Positions 43,936 to 53,320 are shown, counted from the first letter of the stretch. The stretch: 64,000 nucleotides of DNA from Brevibacterium sp. 'Marine' (GCF_012844365.1 NZ_CP051626.1:3782001-3846000), one strand, 5' to 3'. Made by a program: numbers and translations. Notes: generated from the letters alone by a model not told the origin.

Positions 43936-46553
43936 TCCGTCACCACCTCTCGCAGCTCCTGCCGATTGGCCACGTGCACTCGGCGGTAGAGACGGCCGAG
44001 GTGCCATTCGACGGTTCGGGCCGACAGGTGCAGCTCCACTCCGATCCCGGCGCTCGTCCGGCCGTCGACGACACCGGTGATGATTGCTTCTTCGAGCTCG
44101 GTCAAGTTCTCATGGAACAGCTTTCCATCACTGCCGAAGTCGAGCTCGCGCCGACTCCGCCCCAGCAGGATCCGGGCTTCTTTGGTGGCTGCGGCATCGC
44201 CTTCGGCGACGGCGCGCTGTCGGGCCTCGCCGGACAGTTGGGCGCAGAGCACGACGGCGCCGAAGAGCAGCGCCTCACGGGCCGCGGTGATGAGCGCCTG
44301 CAGATCGCCTGTGCTGAAGGCATGAGACACAGCACGCAGCAGACGACCGAGGGCACCATCGACCCTGCCGGCCGACGCCGCCAGGCAGCCGATGGCCTGC
44401 TCATGTCCGAGCCGGCCGGCTTCGAGCCAGGCGAGGCAGGCAAGAGTGTGCGCGCCGTGCTCGTCCGCCCAGGCCCCGAGCTCGTACAGTTGCGGGCCTG
44501 CGGGCCCGGGCGACGTCTGCGCCAATGCCTGAAGGTCGAAGAGTCTGGCTTCGAAGGACGCCCACCACGAGTGCCGACTGGCGTCGGAGCCCTCGTCGAC
44601 GGCGATCGGGACGACTTCGCTCCGCTGATGTGTCAGCACCGCGGAGAAAGACAGCGCCGACCTGGCCATTCCCGCTATATCGACGATGTCGCAGGGGTCG
44701 GCACCGAGGTTGAGTTCGCTGAAGATGCGGTGAGCCTTCGCCGCGTTGCCGGTACGCAGGTCGATGAGCGCGTTCGTCAGTCTGGTCAGCCGTCGGCTGG
44801 ACGTCAGTTCATCCATTGCCGTTCGCGCCTCGGCCCAGTTGCCGGCGATGAAGTTCGCCACGAAGAACTGCGGGACGGCATCTTCCCGTTCGAACGATTC
44901 GGGCCCGGGAAGTCCGAACATGAGCCGGGCTTGGGCGATATAGCTCAGCCCCAGTTCGATGTGCCCGGCCATCACTTCTGCCACGCCGAGGAACGCACAC
45001 GCCCTGAGACGGTGGCGCACCGAACACGCGTGGTTGAGATAGACGCTTTCGGCCAGAGCGCAGGCAGCGGCGATCCGACCCCCTTTGAGTTCGAATCGAG
45101 CACGCGTCGCGTCCAGGCGGCCGATGTCGATCGGCAGCGAAAGCGTGTCCCGGACCCAGTCCAGCCGCAGATCCTCGGGCCTCCGTGGGTCCACCAGCCT
45201 CAGTTCCATGGAGGCGAGTCGGGACAGGTACTCGTGCTTTGAGGCATCCGGATTCAGACATGCTTCGGAGACGAGCGGGTCCATGATCTCCCTGGCCTGC
45301 CTGAGACGGCCTGCTCCCCACTCGCAGCGGGCGAGCTCGAGGTCGATTTCGGAGCCGCGGTAGCCGCTGGTCCGGACGATCTCCGCGGCTTCGAGGTACC
45401 TGCCCTGTGCGTTCCCCCAGCCCGCGGCCTCCCGCACCTGTTCGGGAGGCGGCACTCGCCCCAAGGAGATCGACCACGCGGCGCAGCCGAAGAGCGCCCG
45501 ACCATGGAGAGCCGAACGGTCGACCACGGAATCGAACCGAGTGAGCAGTTCGAGACTGCGAGAAGGCGGAACCGCGGCGCGGACATTCTCAGCCGTGACG
45601 GGTTCGTGCATGCTCACCTCTCCCCCTCGCCCTTTCGAGATCGAGAGCAGACCGTCCTCCGCCAGAGCGTCGATCGTCTGCGGACTGGTGAGTCCGACGA
45701 GCACGTCATAGGGCACCGCTTCGATGAGAGAGACGGTTTCGATGACCTCTCGACTGGACTGATCGACCCGGGCGATCGCGGTTTCGACCCCGCTGGTCCG
45801 GCTCCGTCCGAACAGCAGCCTCTCGAGCAGCCGCGGATTGCCATGGGCCAGGGCGGTCAGCTCCGAGACCGATCTCGTCTCGGTCTCCATGAGTCCGATG
45901 CTGGTGATCATCGCCACCGCATCCGCCTCGTCGATACCGTCCAGATCGATCCTGACGACGTTTCCGGCCAGCCACAGGCCGGCGATGAGATCGACCGGCG
46001 GGCGTGCGGATTCGGCGGCGATGACGAGCGTGATCCTGCGTGCATCCGTCAGCTGAGCCAGCACTGCGAGGGAATGATCGTCGACGAGATCGGCATTGTC
46101 GACGACGACCAGAGAGCGCCCGCCCGCGGCTCTGCGTTCGAACAGGTCACCGATCACCGACAGCGCTCGACCGGGTGGGAGGTCCGTGTCGATGCCCTCC
46201 CGTGACAGCAGGATTTCGAAGATTCCGAGGTTTCTGGCCCGCGCATTCTCCGAGCCGCGCAGACGGGTGACCGACAGATCGGGGTCGAGACGAGAGAGTG
46301 CGGTGTTGACCAACGCGGTCTTCCCGACGCCCGCCGCGCCGATGATGAGTGCGCCCAGATGCTTCTGCCCGGAGAGCGCGTCGACGACCGTCGAGAGTTC
46401 GGACTCGTATCCGAAGAGCCGGCGCGAGGGTGCGACCGGGGGGATGTGTGTGGTCCTGCCTGACACGTCACTCAGCTTTCCGTACCCCTGGGGATCTTCT
46501 GCGGCGGGGAATGCGGAGCCCAGCGGCACGGGGTTCGGTCCGGAGAGGCTCAC
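43920..46553 (-). CDS. LAL-type LuxR regulator with intact NTPase
   Basis: 877 residues. RLFGYESELSTVVDALSG starts the NTPase, with Walker A GAAGVGKT near 73-80 and Walker B SLVVVDNADLVDD. It has a long TPR-like body, and the C-terminal helix-turn-helix reads LEEAIITGVVDGRTSAGIGV and LSARTVEWHLGRLYRRVHVA. GTG start at 46553, without an obvious ribosome site. First gene of a two-gene LuxR operon, with an inverted repeat at 46586-46616 upstream. Divergent from the acyl-CoA dehydrogenase genes. Confidence 0.88.
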   Translation of the reverse strand: MSLSGPNPVPLGSAFPAAEDPQGYGKLSDVSGRTTHIPPVAPSRRLFGYESELSTVVDALSGQKHLGALIIGAAGVGKTALVNTALSRLDPDLSVTRLRGSENARARNLGIFEILLSREGIDTDLPPGRALSVIGDLFERRAAGGRSLVVVDNADLVDDHSLAVLAQLTDARRITLVIAAESARPPVDLIAGLWLAGNVVRIDLDGIDEADAVAMITSIGLMETETRSVSELTALAHGNPRLLERLLFGRSRTSGVETAIARVDQSSREVIETVSLIEAVPYDVLVGLTSPQTIDALAEDGLLSISKGRGGEVSMHEPVTAENVRAAVPPSRSLELLTRFDSVVDRSALHGRALFGCAAWSISLGRVPPPEQVREAAGWGNAQGRYLEAAEIVRTSGYRGSEIDLELARCEWGAGRLRQAREIMDPLVSEACLNPDASKHEYLSRLASMELRLVDPRRPEDLRLDWVRDTLSLPIDIGRLDATRARFELKGGRIAAACALAESVYLNHACSVRHRLRACAFLGVAEVMAGHIELGLSYIAQARLMFGLPGPESFEREDAVPQFFVANFIAGNWAEARTAMDELTSSRRLTRLTNALIDLRTGNAAKAHRIFSELNLGADPCDIVDIAGMARSALSFSAVLTHQRSEVVPIAVDEGSDASRHSWWASFEARLFDLQALAQTSPGPAGPQLYELGAWADEHGAHTLACLAWLEAGRLGHEQAIGCLAASAGRVDGALGRLLRAVSHAFSTGDLQALITAAREALLFGAVVLCAQLSGEARQRAVAEGDAAATKEARILLGRSRRELDFGSDGKLFHENLTELEEAIITGVVDGRTSAGIGVELHLSARTVEWHLGRLYRRVHVANRQELREVVTEWLRN

Positions 46554-46585
46554 GTCTCGGAATCAACGAAGAAATTCCACAAACA

Positions 46586-46616
46586 GTATTACCACTTGCG
46601 ATAGCTGTAGTAATAC
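46586..46616. promoter_or_regulatory. Inverted repeat in the LuxR / acyl-CoA dehydrogenase gap
   Basis: GTATTACCAC (46586-46595) and GTAGTAATAC (46607-46616) pair at 9 of 10 positions around an 11-base spacer. AT-rich and 33 bases upstream of the LuxR start codon; a plausible regulator binding site or promoter-overlapping operator. Confidence 0.45.
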
Positions 46617-46745
46617 ATTTTTGAAATAAAGTTAGGCGATTGTGACATCAACGTCCGCCCCCACTGGGGGCCGCCTCGGCGAGGATATCCCTCATCGCCC
46701 ACTTGTGAGCCCGAACACCGGACCGTACCATTGAAGGAAAGTTAC

Positions 46746-46759
46746 TGAACGATCTATAA
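46746..46759. promoter_or_regulatory. Candidate TetR-type site upstream of acyl-CoA dehydrogenase
   Basis: TGAACGATCTATAA, close to the TGAACGnTYRATCA sites at 533-546 and 1426-1439, ends nine bases before the start codon and runs into the AAGGAG ribosome site. Bound repressor would block transcription or initiation (inference). Confidence 0.35.
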
Positions 46760-46768
46760 GGAGCTCGC

Positions 46769-47962
46769 ATGGACACACTACTGAATGCAGAAGAGCGCGA
46801 TTTCGCGCAGCAGATGCGTCAGTTCTACCGCACGGAGATCCCCGAGGAGCTCCGCTTCAAGGTCGCCACCGGCCAGGAGCTGAGCAAGGAAGACATGGTC
46901 ACCTCGCAGCGGATCCTCAACGAGCACGGCTACGCCGTGCCGAACTGGCCGGTCGAATGGGGCGGCCAGGACTGGACCCCCGTGCAGCGTCACATCTGGC
47001 TCGAAGAGATGCAGCTGGCCTGCGTTCCGCAGCCGTTGCCGTTCAACGTCTCCATGGTCGGCCCCGTCATCGCCACCTTCGGCTCGCAGGAGATCAAGGA
47101 GCGCTTCCTGCCTGCCACCGCGAACATCGATATCTGGTGGTCGCAGGGATTCTCCGAGCCCAACGCCGGTTCGGACCTCGCCTCGCTCAAGACCACGGCG
47201 GTGCGCCAGGGCGACAAGTACATCGTCAACGGTCAGAAGACCTGGACGACCCTGGGTCAGTACGGCGACTGGATCTTCAACCTCGTGCGCACCGATCCGG
47301 ATGTGAAGAAGCAGGCCGGCATCTCCTTCCTGCTCATCGACATGAAGACCCCCGGCGTCACCGTCCGTCCGATCCAGCTCATCGACGGCGGCCACGAGGT
47401 CAACGAGGTCTTCTTCGACAATGTCGAGGTGCCCGTCGAGAACCTCGTCGGCGAAGAGAACAAGGGTTGGACCTACGCGAAGTTCCTCCTCGGCAACGAG
47501 CGCACCGGAATCGCCCGCATCGGCGGTTCGAAGGTCAACCTCGCCCGTGCCAAGGCCTATGCCGCGGTGACGAAGACCGCTCGCGGCACTCTGCTCGACG
47601 ACCCCCTGTTCTCTGCTCGCCTGACGAAGATCGAAGCCGAACTCACCGCGCTCGAGATGACCCAGCTGCGGATCCTCTCCACTCAGGCCGCCGGGTCCGA
47701 CAAGCCGGATCCGCGCTCCTCGGTGCTCAAACTCAAGGGCTCCCAGCTGCAGGAGGACATCTCCGAACTCCTCGTCGACGTGCTCGGTCCGCAGGGTCTC
47801 GACTTCGTCTCCGACCGCGTGCAGGGCCAGGGTCTGTCCGACCTGCCCAACGGCGCCGTCGACGCATTGCCCGGCTACTTCAACACCCGCAAGGTCACCA
47901 TCTACGGCGGTTCGTCCGAGGTGCAGCGCGGAATCATCTCGAAGGCACTGCTCGGTCTCTGA
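46769..47962 (+). CDS. Acyl-CoA dehydrogenase, large-type subunit (PimC/FadE-like)
   Basis: 397-residue flavoprotein that introduces the alpha-beta double bond into acyl-CoA. GFSEPNAGSDLASLKTTAV and TWTTLGQYGDWIFNLVRT are FAD/substrate motifs; the C-terminal YFNTRKVTIYGGSSEVQRGI holds the GGSSE-type FAD-binding turn. Length and motifs match the large subunit of two-gene acyl-CoA dehydrogenases such as pimeloyl-CoA or steroid side-chain enzymes. AAGGAG five bases before the ATG. The partner gene starts 38 bases downstream. Substrate chain unknown. Confidence 0.92.
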   Translation: MDTLLNAEERDFAQQMRQFYRTEIPEELRFKVATGQELSKEDMVTSQRILNEHGYAVPNWPVEWGGQDWTPVQRHIWLEEMQLACVPQPLPFNVSMVGPVIATFGSQEIKERFLPATANIDIWWSQGFSEPNAGSDLASLKTTAVRQGDKYIVNGQKTWTTLGQYGDWIFNLVRTDPDVKKQAGISFLLIDMKTPGVTVRPIQLIDGGHEVNEVFFDNVEVPVENLVGEENKGWTYAKFLLGNERTGIARIGGSKVNLARAKAYAAVTKTARGTLLDDPLFSARLTKIEAELTALEMTQLRILSTQAAGSDKPDPRSSVLKLKGSQLQEDISELLVDVLGPQGLDFVSDRVQGQGLSDLPNGAVDALPGYFNTRKVTIYGGSSEVQRGIISKALLGL

Positions 47963-48000
47963 GATACCGACGCTCACCCGATCTCCCAAGAAGGACAACA

Positions 48001-49146
48001 ATGGATCTTGAACTCAACGACATTCAGCAAGAACTCGCCAGCACACTGAACAAGTACCTGCGCAGCGAGTACGACATCGCCAAGCGCGAAGAGATCCTTC
48101 GCAGCGACGAGGGCATCTCCCGCGAGAAGTGGCAGGCCTTCGCCGAGATGGGACTGCTCGGGCTTGCGATCCCCGAGTCCTACGGCGGCGCGGACATGAC
48201 CTTCAACGAGGTGGCCGTGGTCGCTGAGGCGTTCGGCCGCTCCCTCGTCCTCGAACCGTTCCTGGCAACCGCAGTCCTCGGCGCCAACGCCGTTCTGCTC
48301 GGCGGCAGCGAGGAGCAGAAGCAGGCCATCCTGCCCGGTGTTGCCGAGGGGCAGACCTTCCTCGCTCTCGCCGCACTCGAGCCCGGACTGCGCTACGCAG
48401 TCGACGCCCCGCAGACCCAGGTCTCCGGTGCAGACGGCAGCTTCACCCTCACCGGTGAGAAGACCAACGTGCTCGGCGGAGACGTCGCCGACCACTTCGT
48501 CGTCACCGCCACGCAGAACGGCGAACTCGGCCTCTACCTCGTCGCCGCTGATGCCGAGGGCCTGACCCGTGTGGCTCAGCGTCAGGCCGATGGCCTGGGC
48601 AGTGCGAACCTCAAGCTCGACGGTGCCGCCGCCCAGCGCCTCGACGCCGCCGACGCCAACGCCGTGCTCTCCGAGGTCCTCGACCTGGGCAACGCCGCGA
48701 TCATGGCCGAGGCAGTCGGCGCACTCGAAGCCTCGCTGACGATGACCGCCGAGTATCTGAAGACCCGTGAGCAGTTCGGTGCTCCGATCGGTGCGAACCA
48801 GGCTCTGCAGCACCGCGCCGCAGACCTCTACGCCGAGCTCGAGTACGCACGCAGCATGGCCCTGTATTCGCGCCTGGCCGTCACTTCGGAGGTCCCCGGT
48901 GCCGAGAAGGACCGTCACCGCGACGTCATTGCCGCGAAGATCATCGTCGACCGGGCCGCTCGGAACATCAGCCAGGAGTCGATCCAGATGCACGGCGGCA
49001 TCGGCATGACCATGGAATACCCCATCGGCCACTACGCCAAGCGCCTGACGGTCATGACCCGCACCTTCGACGACTCGGATTCGCTGACTGCAGAGCTCGC
49101 CGAACTCGGCGGACTCATCGAACCCAAGGCCGCCGACCTCAACTGA
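48001..49146 (+). CDS. Acyl-CoA dehydrogenase, small-type subunit (PimD-like)
   Basis: 381 residues. The acyl-CoA dehydrogenase fold is present, but the middle FAD motif is weak (LALAALEPGLRYAVDAP), as in the partner subunits of heterotetrameric FadE enzymes. The C-terminal half is better conserved: AEYLKTREQFGAPIGANQAL and SIQMHGGIGMTMEYPIGHY. Probably forms an alpha2beta2 enzyme with the preceding product, with FAD bound between the subunits (known for mycobacterial pairs). AGAAGGAC before the ATG; two terminator hairpins follow. Confidence 0.9.
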   Translation: MDLELNDIQQELASTLNKYLRSEYDIAKREEILRSDEGISREKWQAFAEMGLLGLAIPESYGGADMTFNEVAVVAEAFGRSLVLEPFLATAVLGANAVLLGGSEEQKQAILPGVAEGQTFLALAALEPGLRYAVDAPQTQVSGADGSFTLTGEKTNVLGGDVADHFVVTATQNGELGLYLVAADAEGLTRVAQRQADGLGSANLKLDGAAAQRLDAADANAVLSEVLDLGNAAIMAEAVGALEASLTMTAEYLKTREQFGAPIGANQALQHRAADLYAELEYARSMALYSRLAVTSEVPGAEKDRHRDVIAAKIIVDRAARNISQESIQMHGGIGMTMEYPIGHYAKRLTVMTRTFDDSDSLTAELAELGGLIEPKAADLN

Positions 49147-49159
49147 GGCAGCGGCACTT

Positions 49160-49195
49160 CAGCGCCGCACGTTCGACCCCGAGCGTGCGGCGCTG
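49160..49195 (+). terminator. Hairpin after acyl-CoA dehydrogenase operon
   Basis: 12-bp perfect stem CAGCGCCGCACG / CGTGCGGCGCTG (49160-49171 and 49184-49195) with a 12-base loop, 14 bases beyond the stop. Confidence 0.75.
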
Positions 49196-49246
49196 CGTCG
49201 TCGAGGCCCGCCGGCACCCACCGAGGCGGCCGGGTCCCGGCAGCAC

Positions 49247-49294
49247 AGAAGCGCCGAGGCGGCACGACCAACGTCGTGCCGCCTCGGCGCTTCT
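49247..49294. terminator. Long bidirectional terminator
   Basis: 22-bp perfect stem (49247-49268 with 49273-49294) and a CAAC loop, between the convergent acyl-CoA dehydrogenase and TrmH-type genes. The stem contains the GCCGAGGCGG motif that recurs through the window. Confidence 0.9.
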
Positions 49295-49358
49295 TCGTCT
49301 CTGCGTCCCAGCCGGTTTCCGACAGACCATGCGGAGGACTCCGCTGCCGGCAGCGGTC

Positions 49359-49988
49359 TCAGTTCACGGGCTGGTCGTAGACGTGGCGGCGGATCCAGGA
49401 GTGCATGGTGATCGCGGCGGCGGCTGCGGCATTCATCGACCGCGTCGAACCGTACTGCGCGATCGAGAGCACGTCGCGACTGGCCTGATGCGCTTCCTCG
49501 CTCAGTCCCGGCCCTTCCTGACCGAACAGCAGCAGGCAGCGCCTGGGCAGATCATAGGTCTCCAGCGGCACGGAGTCCGGGAAGTTGTCGATGCCCAGCA
49601 GCGGCACGTTGTTCTCGGCGCACCAGCTGAGCAGGTCGTCCACGCTCGGATGGTGGATGACGTGCTGGTATTTGTCGGTGACCATCGCCCCGCGCCGGTT
49701 CCAACGGCGTCTGCCGACGATGTGCACGGCTGCGGCGTTGAAGGCGTTGGCGGTGCGCACGACCGAACCGATGTTGAGATCGTGCTGCCAGTTCTCGACG
49801 CCGACGTGGAAGTCGTGCCGCGAGGCGTCGAGGTCGGCGACGATCGCGTCGTGCTTCCAATACCGATACTGATCGACGACATTGCGCCGATCGCCTTCAG
49901 CCAGCAGCTCCGGATCGAAATGCTCTTCCACAGGCCAGGGGCCGGTCCACGGACCGACCCCCACCTGCGGTTCAGCGCGGTCGGTCAC
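49359..49988 (-). CDS. SpoU/TrmH-family RNA 2'-O-ribose methyltransferase
   Basis: 209 residues. SPOUT motif 1 is NIGSVVRTANAF (about 72-83), motif 2 LLFGQEGPGLS, motif 3 IAQYGSTRSMNAAAAAAI, which form the knotted SAM-binding site. It methylates ribose in tRNA or rRNA; TrmH-like action on tRNA is likely but not provable here. GTG start overlaps the ABC permease stop by 4 bases (GTGA), so it is the last gene of that operon. Confidence 0.9.
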   Translation of the reverse strand: MTDRAEPQVGVGPWTGPWPVEEHFDPELLAEGDRRNVVDQYRYWKHDAIVADLDASRHDFHVGVENWQHDLNIGSVVRTANAFNAAAVHIVGRRRWNRRGAMVTDKYQHVIHHPSVDDLLSWCAENNVPLLGIDNFPDSVPLETYDLPRRCLLLFGQEGPGLSEEAHQASRDVLSIAQYGSTRSMNAAAAAAITMHSWIRRHVYDQPVN

Positions 49989-51598
49989 TTGCCGTCGCGG
50001 GAATCATCCGCCGACTTCGCGTCCTCGTCGTCCGCTGACTCTGCGGTCGAGCCCGAATTCTTCACATCGTCGTCCGAATGGTCCGAATCCTCCGCGGCGG
50101 CGGAGTCATCCGATTCGTCTGCGGTCGAATCCGACGTCTTCGCACTCTTCGCCGAGGCGGCGGCACCGACTTTCTGCGCGCGCTTGCTCATCTTCACGGT
50201 CTTGCCGCCGCGTCCGCCTCCGGACAGCACCGAGCGCACGTACGCACCCGAGGCCAGGGCATGGAGGATGACGGCGAGGACCAGAGCGATGCCGGCGGCG
50301 ACGAGGCCCTCCCACCACTCGGCCTGACCGGCGAAGGAACGACCGGCGATGCCCAGCGGCGAGGTGAACGGCGTCCACGACAGCACCTTCGCAACAGTCC
50401 CGGTGGGTCCGATGATGACCGGGGCGAAGAAACCGGCCACGGTGATGACGCCGATGATCGTGACGAAGGTGGCGCGCGCCTTGTTTCCGACGACGGTCGA
50501 TGCCCAGACGAGCAGCGCGAACACCGACCAGGCGGTGAGCAGCAGGGTCAGTGCGAACCAGCCGAGGCCCGGCAGCATGGCGAATGCCAGGGACGTCTTG
50601 CCCGACAGCGAGAGCCCGAGCTCGGTGACGACGGCGGCGGCCACGAGGTGGACAATGATCAGGGTCAGCATGCCCGTGATCCGGCCCGAGGCGGAGGCGC
50701 GCGGCGGAATCGTGGCCGCGATGATCTCGGTGATCCGGTTGCGCTTCTCCAGACGCAGGTTCTGGTACAGCGCAGTGCCCAGAGTGGCGACGACGAGAAG
50801 CGACAGTGCGACCATTCCCCACAGCAGCGGCGTGGCCACATCGCTCTCGACGGCCGGCGTCTCGAGCAGCGTCGCTTCGGTCTTCGGCGCGAGCTTCTCG
50901 AGCAGTGCGTCGGGCTGTTTGTCCAGCGCGATGATCGTCGGCTGTCCCTGACCGCTCGGGTCCTGGATGAATGCGGCGTCGACCTTGCCCTCACGCACGA
51001 GCTTCTCGGCGGCGGGGGCGTCCTCGGCGTCGGTGATCTTCACACCCAGCTGCTGTTCGTACATCTGAGCCTGCTCGCCGACTCCGACCATCGCCATGGT
51101 CGGGGTGCCCGAGTCCTTCTGCACATCGGCGACGATTCCGGAGATGATCGCGGCCAGCACGCCGAGGATGATCACAGCGGCGGTGACCAGGAAGTACGGG
51201 CTGCGCATGGCGGTGGTGGACTCACGGTTCGACACGAGCCACGCGGCCTGGCGGTTGCCGACGTCGACGAATTCCGAGACCAGTCCGGTCTCCGGCAGTT
51301 CGTCCGAGTCGGGGGTGTCCTCGGCGAGCTCGAAGGGAACGTCATCGAGGCCGGCAGTCGCGCCGGATTCGTCGGCGTCCTGCGCGTCGGTGGCTTTCTT
51401 CGTCGAGGCGGCCGATCCCTGGGTTGCACCAGTGACGGTCGCCTCGTCGTCCGAGTCGACCTCCTCGGCGGTGGTCTCGTCGTCGATCACATCGTCGTCG
51501 ACGGGCAGACCGAGGTCGTCGATGCCTTCGCCGGCCGTGCCCTTGGACACGAGCGGTTCCGGGGACTCGTCATTCGCATCCTTGTCCTTGCGCGCCAT
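49985..51598 (-). CDS. ABC-2 type permease with long acidic tails (NatB-like)
   Basis: 537 residues. Residues 1-110 are rich in Asp, Glu, Ser and Thr (DDDVIDDETTAEEVDSDDEA) and the last 65 are similarly acidic (SDHSDDDVKNSGSTAES); both are probably disordered and cytoplasmic. Between them are about six membrane segments and a 90-residue extracytoplasmic loop (MAMVGVGEQAQMYEQQLGVK and following), as in NatB-type exporters. RNRITEIIAATIPPRASASG is the conserved cytoplasmic loop. Its start meets the ATPase gene stop at base 51598. The substrate is unknown. Confidence 0.82.
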   Translation of the reverse strand: MARKDKDANDESPEPLVSKGTAGEGIDDLGLPVDDDVIDDETTAEEVDSDDEATVTGATQGSAASTKKATDAQDADESGATAGLDDVPFELAEDTPDSDELPETGLVSEFVDVGNRQAAWLVSNRESTTAMRSPYFLVTAAVIILGVLAAIISGIVADVQKDSGTPTMAMVGVGEQAQMYEQQLGVKITDAEDAPAAEKLVREGKVDAAFIQDPSGQGQPTIIALDKQPDALLEKLAPKTEATLLETPAVESDVATPLLWGMVALSLLVVATLGTALYQNLRLEKRNRITEIIAATIPPRASASGRITGMLTLIIVHLVAAAVVTELGLSLSGKTSLAFAMLPGLGWFALTLLLTAWSVFALLVWASTVVGNKARATFVTIIGVITVAGFFAPVIIGPTGTVAKVLSWTPFTSPLGIAGRSFAGQAEWWEGLVAAGIALVLAVILHALASGAYVRSVLSGGGRGGKTVKMSKRAQKVGAAASAKSAKTSDSTADESDDSAAAEDSDHSDDDVKNSGSTAESADDEDAKSADDSRDGK

Positions 51599-52473
51599 TA
51601 CAGAGCCTCCTTGTACTGCTCGGCCAGTGTCGGGCGGACACTTTCGAAGTTCTTCACATTCTTCAGCTCGGCCACGGCAGCGGCGGCTGTCCTCGCGTCA
51701 TTCGCGCGGAAGCTCACGGCCTCACGTCCGGCGGTCGTCACGTCGCTGATTCCCGTCCGGGATGTCAGCGCCGAGGCGGCCGCCTCGGTGTCGGTCGTCT
51801 CGACTCGGTAGTGCGGGTCGCCGAGCAGCTTGTCGACGCTGCCCGAGGCGGTCACCTTGCCCTGGTTCAGAATGATGACGTCATCGGCGAAGGTCTGCGC
51901 GGCCTCCCAGTCATCGGTGGCCAGGATGACGGGCACTCCCGAGGATGCGTGGGCCCGCAGCAGGGACGTGACCAGGCGCAGCGAGGCGGCGTCGAGGCCG
52001 GCGAAGGCATCATCGATGACGACGACGTCGGGGTCGGCGGCCAGGGTTGCGGCGATGTCGACGCGGGCGATCTCGGCACCGGAGAGGTTCTTCAGCGGAG
52101 CGTAGCCGCGGTCGGCGAGCTCGAGGTGGCCGAGCAGGGTCAGCGCGTTCCGTTCGGCCGCGCCCAGGGTGATCCCGTGCAGGCGGGCGAGGTAGACGAT
52201 CTGGTCGAGCACGCGCATGTTCGGGTATCCGCCGCGTTCGGCGGGCAGATAACCGAAGTTCTGTCGGTCCCCGAAGTCGAGTTCGAAGTCCTCGAGTTCG
52301 ATGGCGCCCTCATCGGCGGCGATGAGGCCCATGATGATGCGCACCAGTTCGGTGCGGCCCGCCGATCGGGTTCCCACGATTGCGGTGATCCGGCCCGCCT
52401 CGGCGGTGAAACTCACCTCGTCCAGATATGTCCGCTTCCCTTTGCGCAGGGAAACCTCTTTCAGTGTGAGCAC
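51598..52473 (-). CDS. ABC transporter ATP-binding protein with degenerate motifs
   Basis: 291 residues with the overall ABC fold order, but Walker A reads GTRSAGRT (34-41), with Arg40 in place of the nucleotide-binding Lys. The signature reads LSGAE rather than LSGGQ, and Walker B ends VVIDDAFAGLD, with Asp where the catalytic Glu should be. It probably binds ATP poorly or hydrolyses slowly; function as a regulatory or gated component is inferred. GTG start preceded by AAAGGA. It partners the permease encoded immediately downstream. Confidence 0.85.
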   Translation of the reverse strand: MLTLKEVSLRKGKRTYLDEVSFTAEAGRITAIVGTRSAGRTELVRIIMGLIAADEGAIELEDFELDFGDRQNFGYLPAERGGYPNMRVLDQIVYLARLHGITLGAAERNALTLLGHLELADRGYAPLKNLSGAEIARVDIAATLAADPDVVVIDDAFAGLDAASLRLVTSLLRAHASSGVPVILATDDWEAAQTFADDVIILNQGKVTASGSVDKLLGDPHYRVETTDTEAAASALTSRTGISDVTTAGREAVSFRANDARTAAAAVAELKNVKNFESVRPTLAEQYKEAL

Positions 52474-52655
52474 GCGTCATCCTTTGCATCGAACAGTTCT
52501 TGGGGAGTGTCTCATCTATCGTGTTGAAATCAGAGACTTGTTTCAAACCACGTCCTCGATTTCGACAGAATTGCCAGTCGAGTCCCAGGTCGTGATCGGT
52601 GAGCCGATTCCTCACCGAGGCAGCACCTCACAGGTCCACCTCGCCGAGGCGGGTC

Positions 52656-53222
52656 TCAGTCGAGTCCGAGATCCGCGGTCGTCAGCGCGGTCAGATACGG
52701 AATTCCCGTGGCTTCGACCCGTTCCTTGGCGCCGGTGTCGCGGTCCATGACCACGGCCACGGCGACCACCTCGGCGCCGGCTTCCTTGAGCGCGTCGACG
52801 GCGGTGAGCACGGAACCGCCCGTCGTCGAGGTGTCCTCGACGGCGATGACGCGCTTGCCGGCGACATCGGGGCCTTCGACCCGCCGGGACATGCCGTGCT
52901 TCTTCGCCTCCTTGCGGACGACGAAGGAGTCGAGCGGGGTGCCGCGCACGACCGAGCGGTGCATGACAGCGGTGCCGACAGGATCGGCACCCATGGTCAG
53001 ACCGCCGACGGCGTCGACCTTGTCGAGCAGATCATGAGTCTCGAGCAGATCGAGGACGACATCGCCGACGAGCGGTGCCGAGCGGTGGTCGAGGGTGACC
53101 CGACGCAGATCGAGGTAGTAGTCAGCCTCCTTGCCGGAGGAGAGGGTCACTCTGCCGCGCACCACGGCGAGTTCGTCGATGAGGTCGAGCAGTTGTCGGC
53201 GAGTGTCAGCGCTGTCGGTCAT
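52656..53222 (-). CDS. pyrE: Orotate phosphoribosyltransferase
   Basis: 188-residue type I phosphoribosyltransferase that makes orotidine 5'-monophosphate from orotate and PRPP in pyrimidine synthesis. RVTLSSGKEADYYLDLRRVTL is the substrate hood, VRKEAKKHGMSRRVEG the flexible catalytic loop with Lys residues, and VIAVEDTSTTGGSVLTAV the PRPP-binding motif. ATG at 53222; the gene stands alone, not beside other pyr genes. Confidence 0.95.
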   Translation of the reverse strand: MTDSADTRRQLLDLIDELAVVRGRVTLSSGKEADYYLDLRRVTLDHRSAPLVGDVVLDLLETHDLLDKVDAVGGLTMGADPVGTAVMHRSVVRGTPLDSFVVRKEAKKHGMSRRVEGPDVAGKRVIAVEDTSTTGGSVLTAVDALKEAGAEVVAVAVVMDRDTGAKERVEATGIPYLTALTTADLGLD

Positions 53223-53320
53223 GGACTCCAGTCTAATGGGCGGTCGGCGCGCGACCGTTCAGCACCGTCTCAGCGGCTGCCTCCGACGCAAATCGGCAAC
53301 TCCGCGACCGAGGGCGCGCT

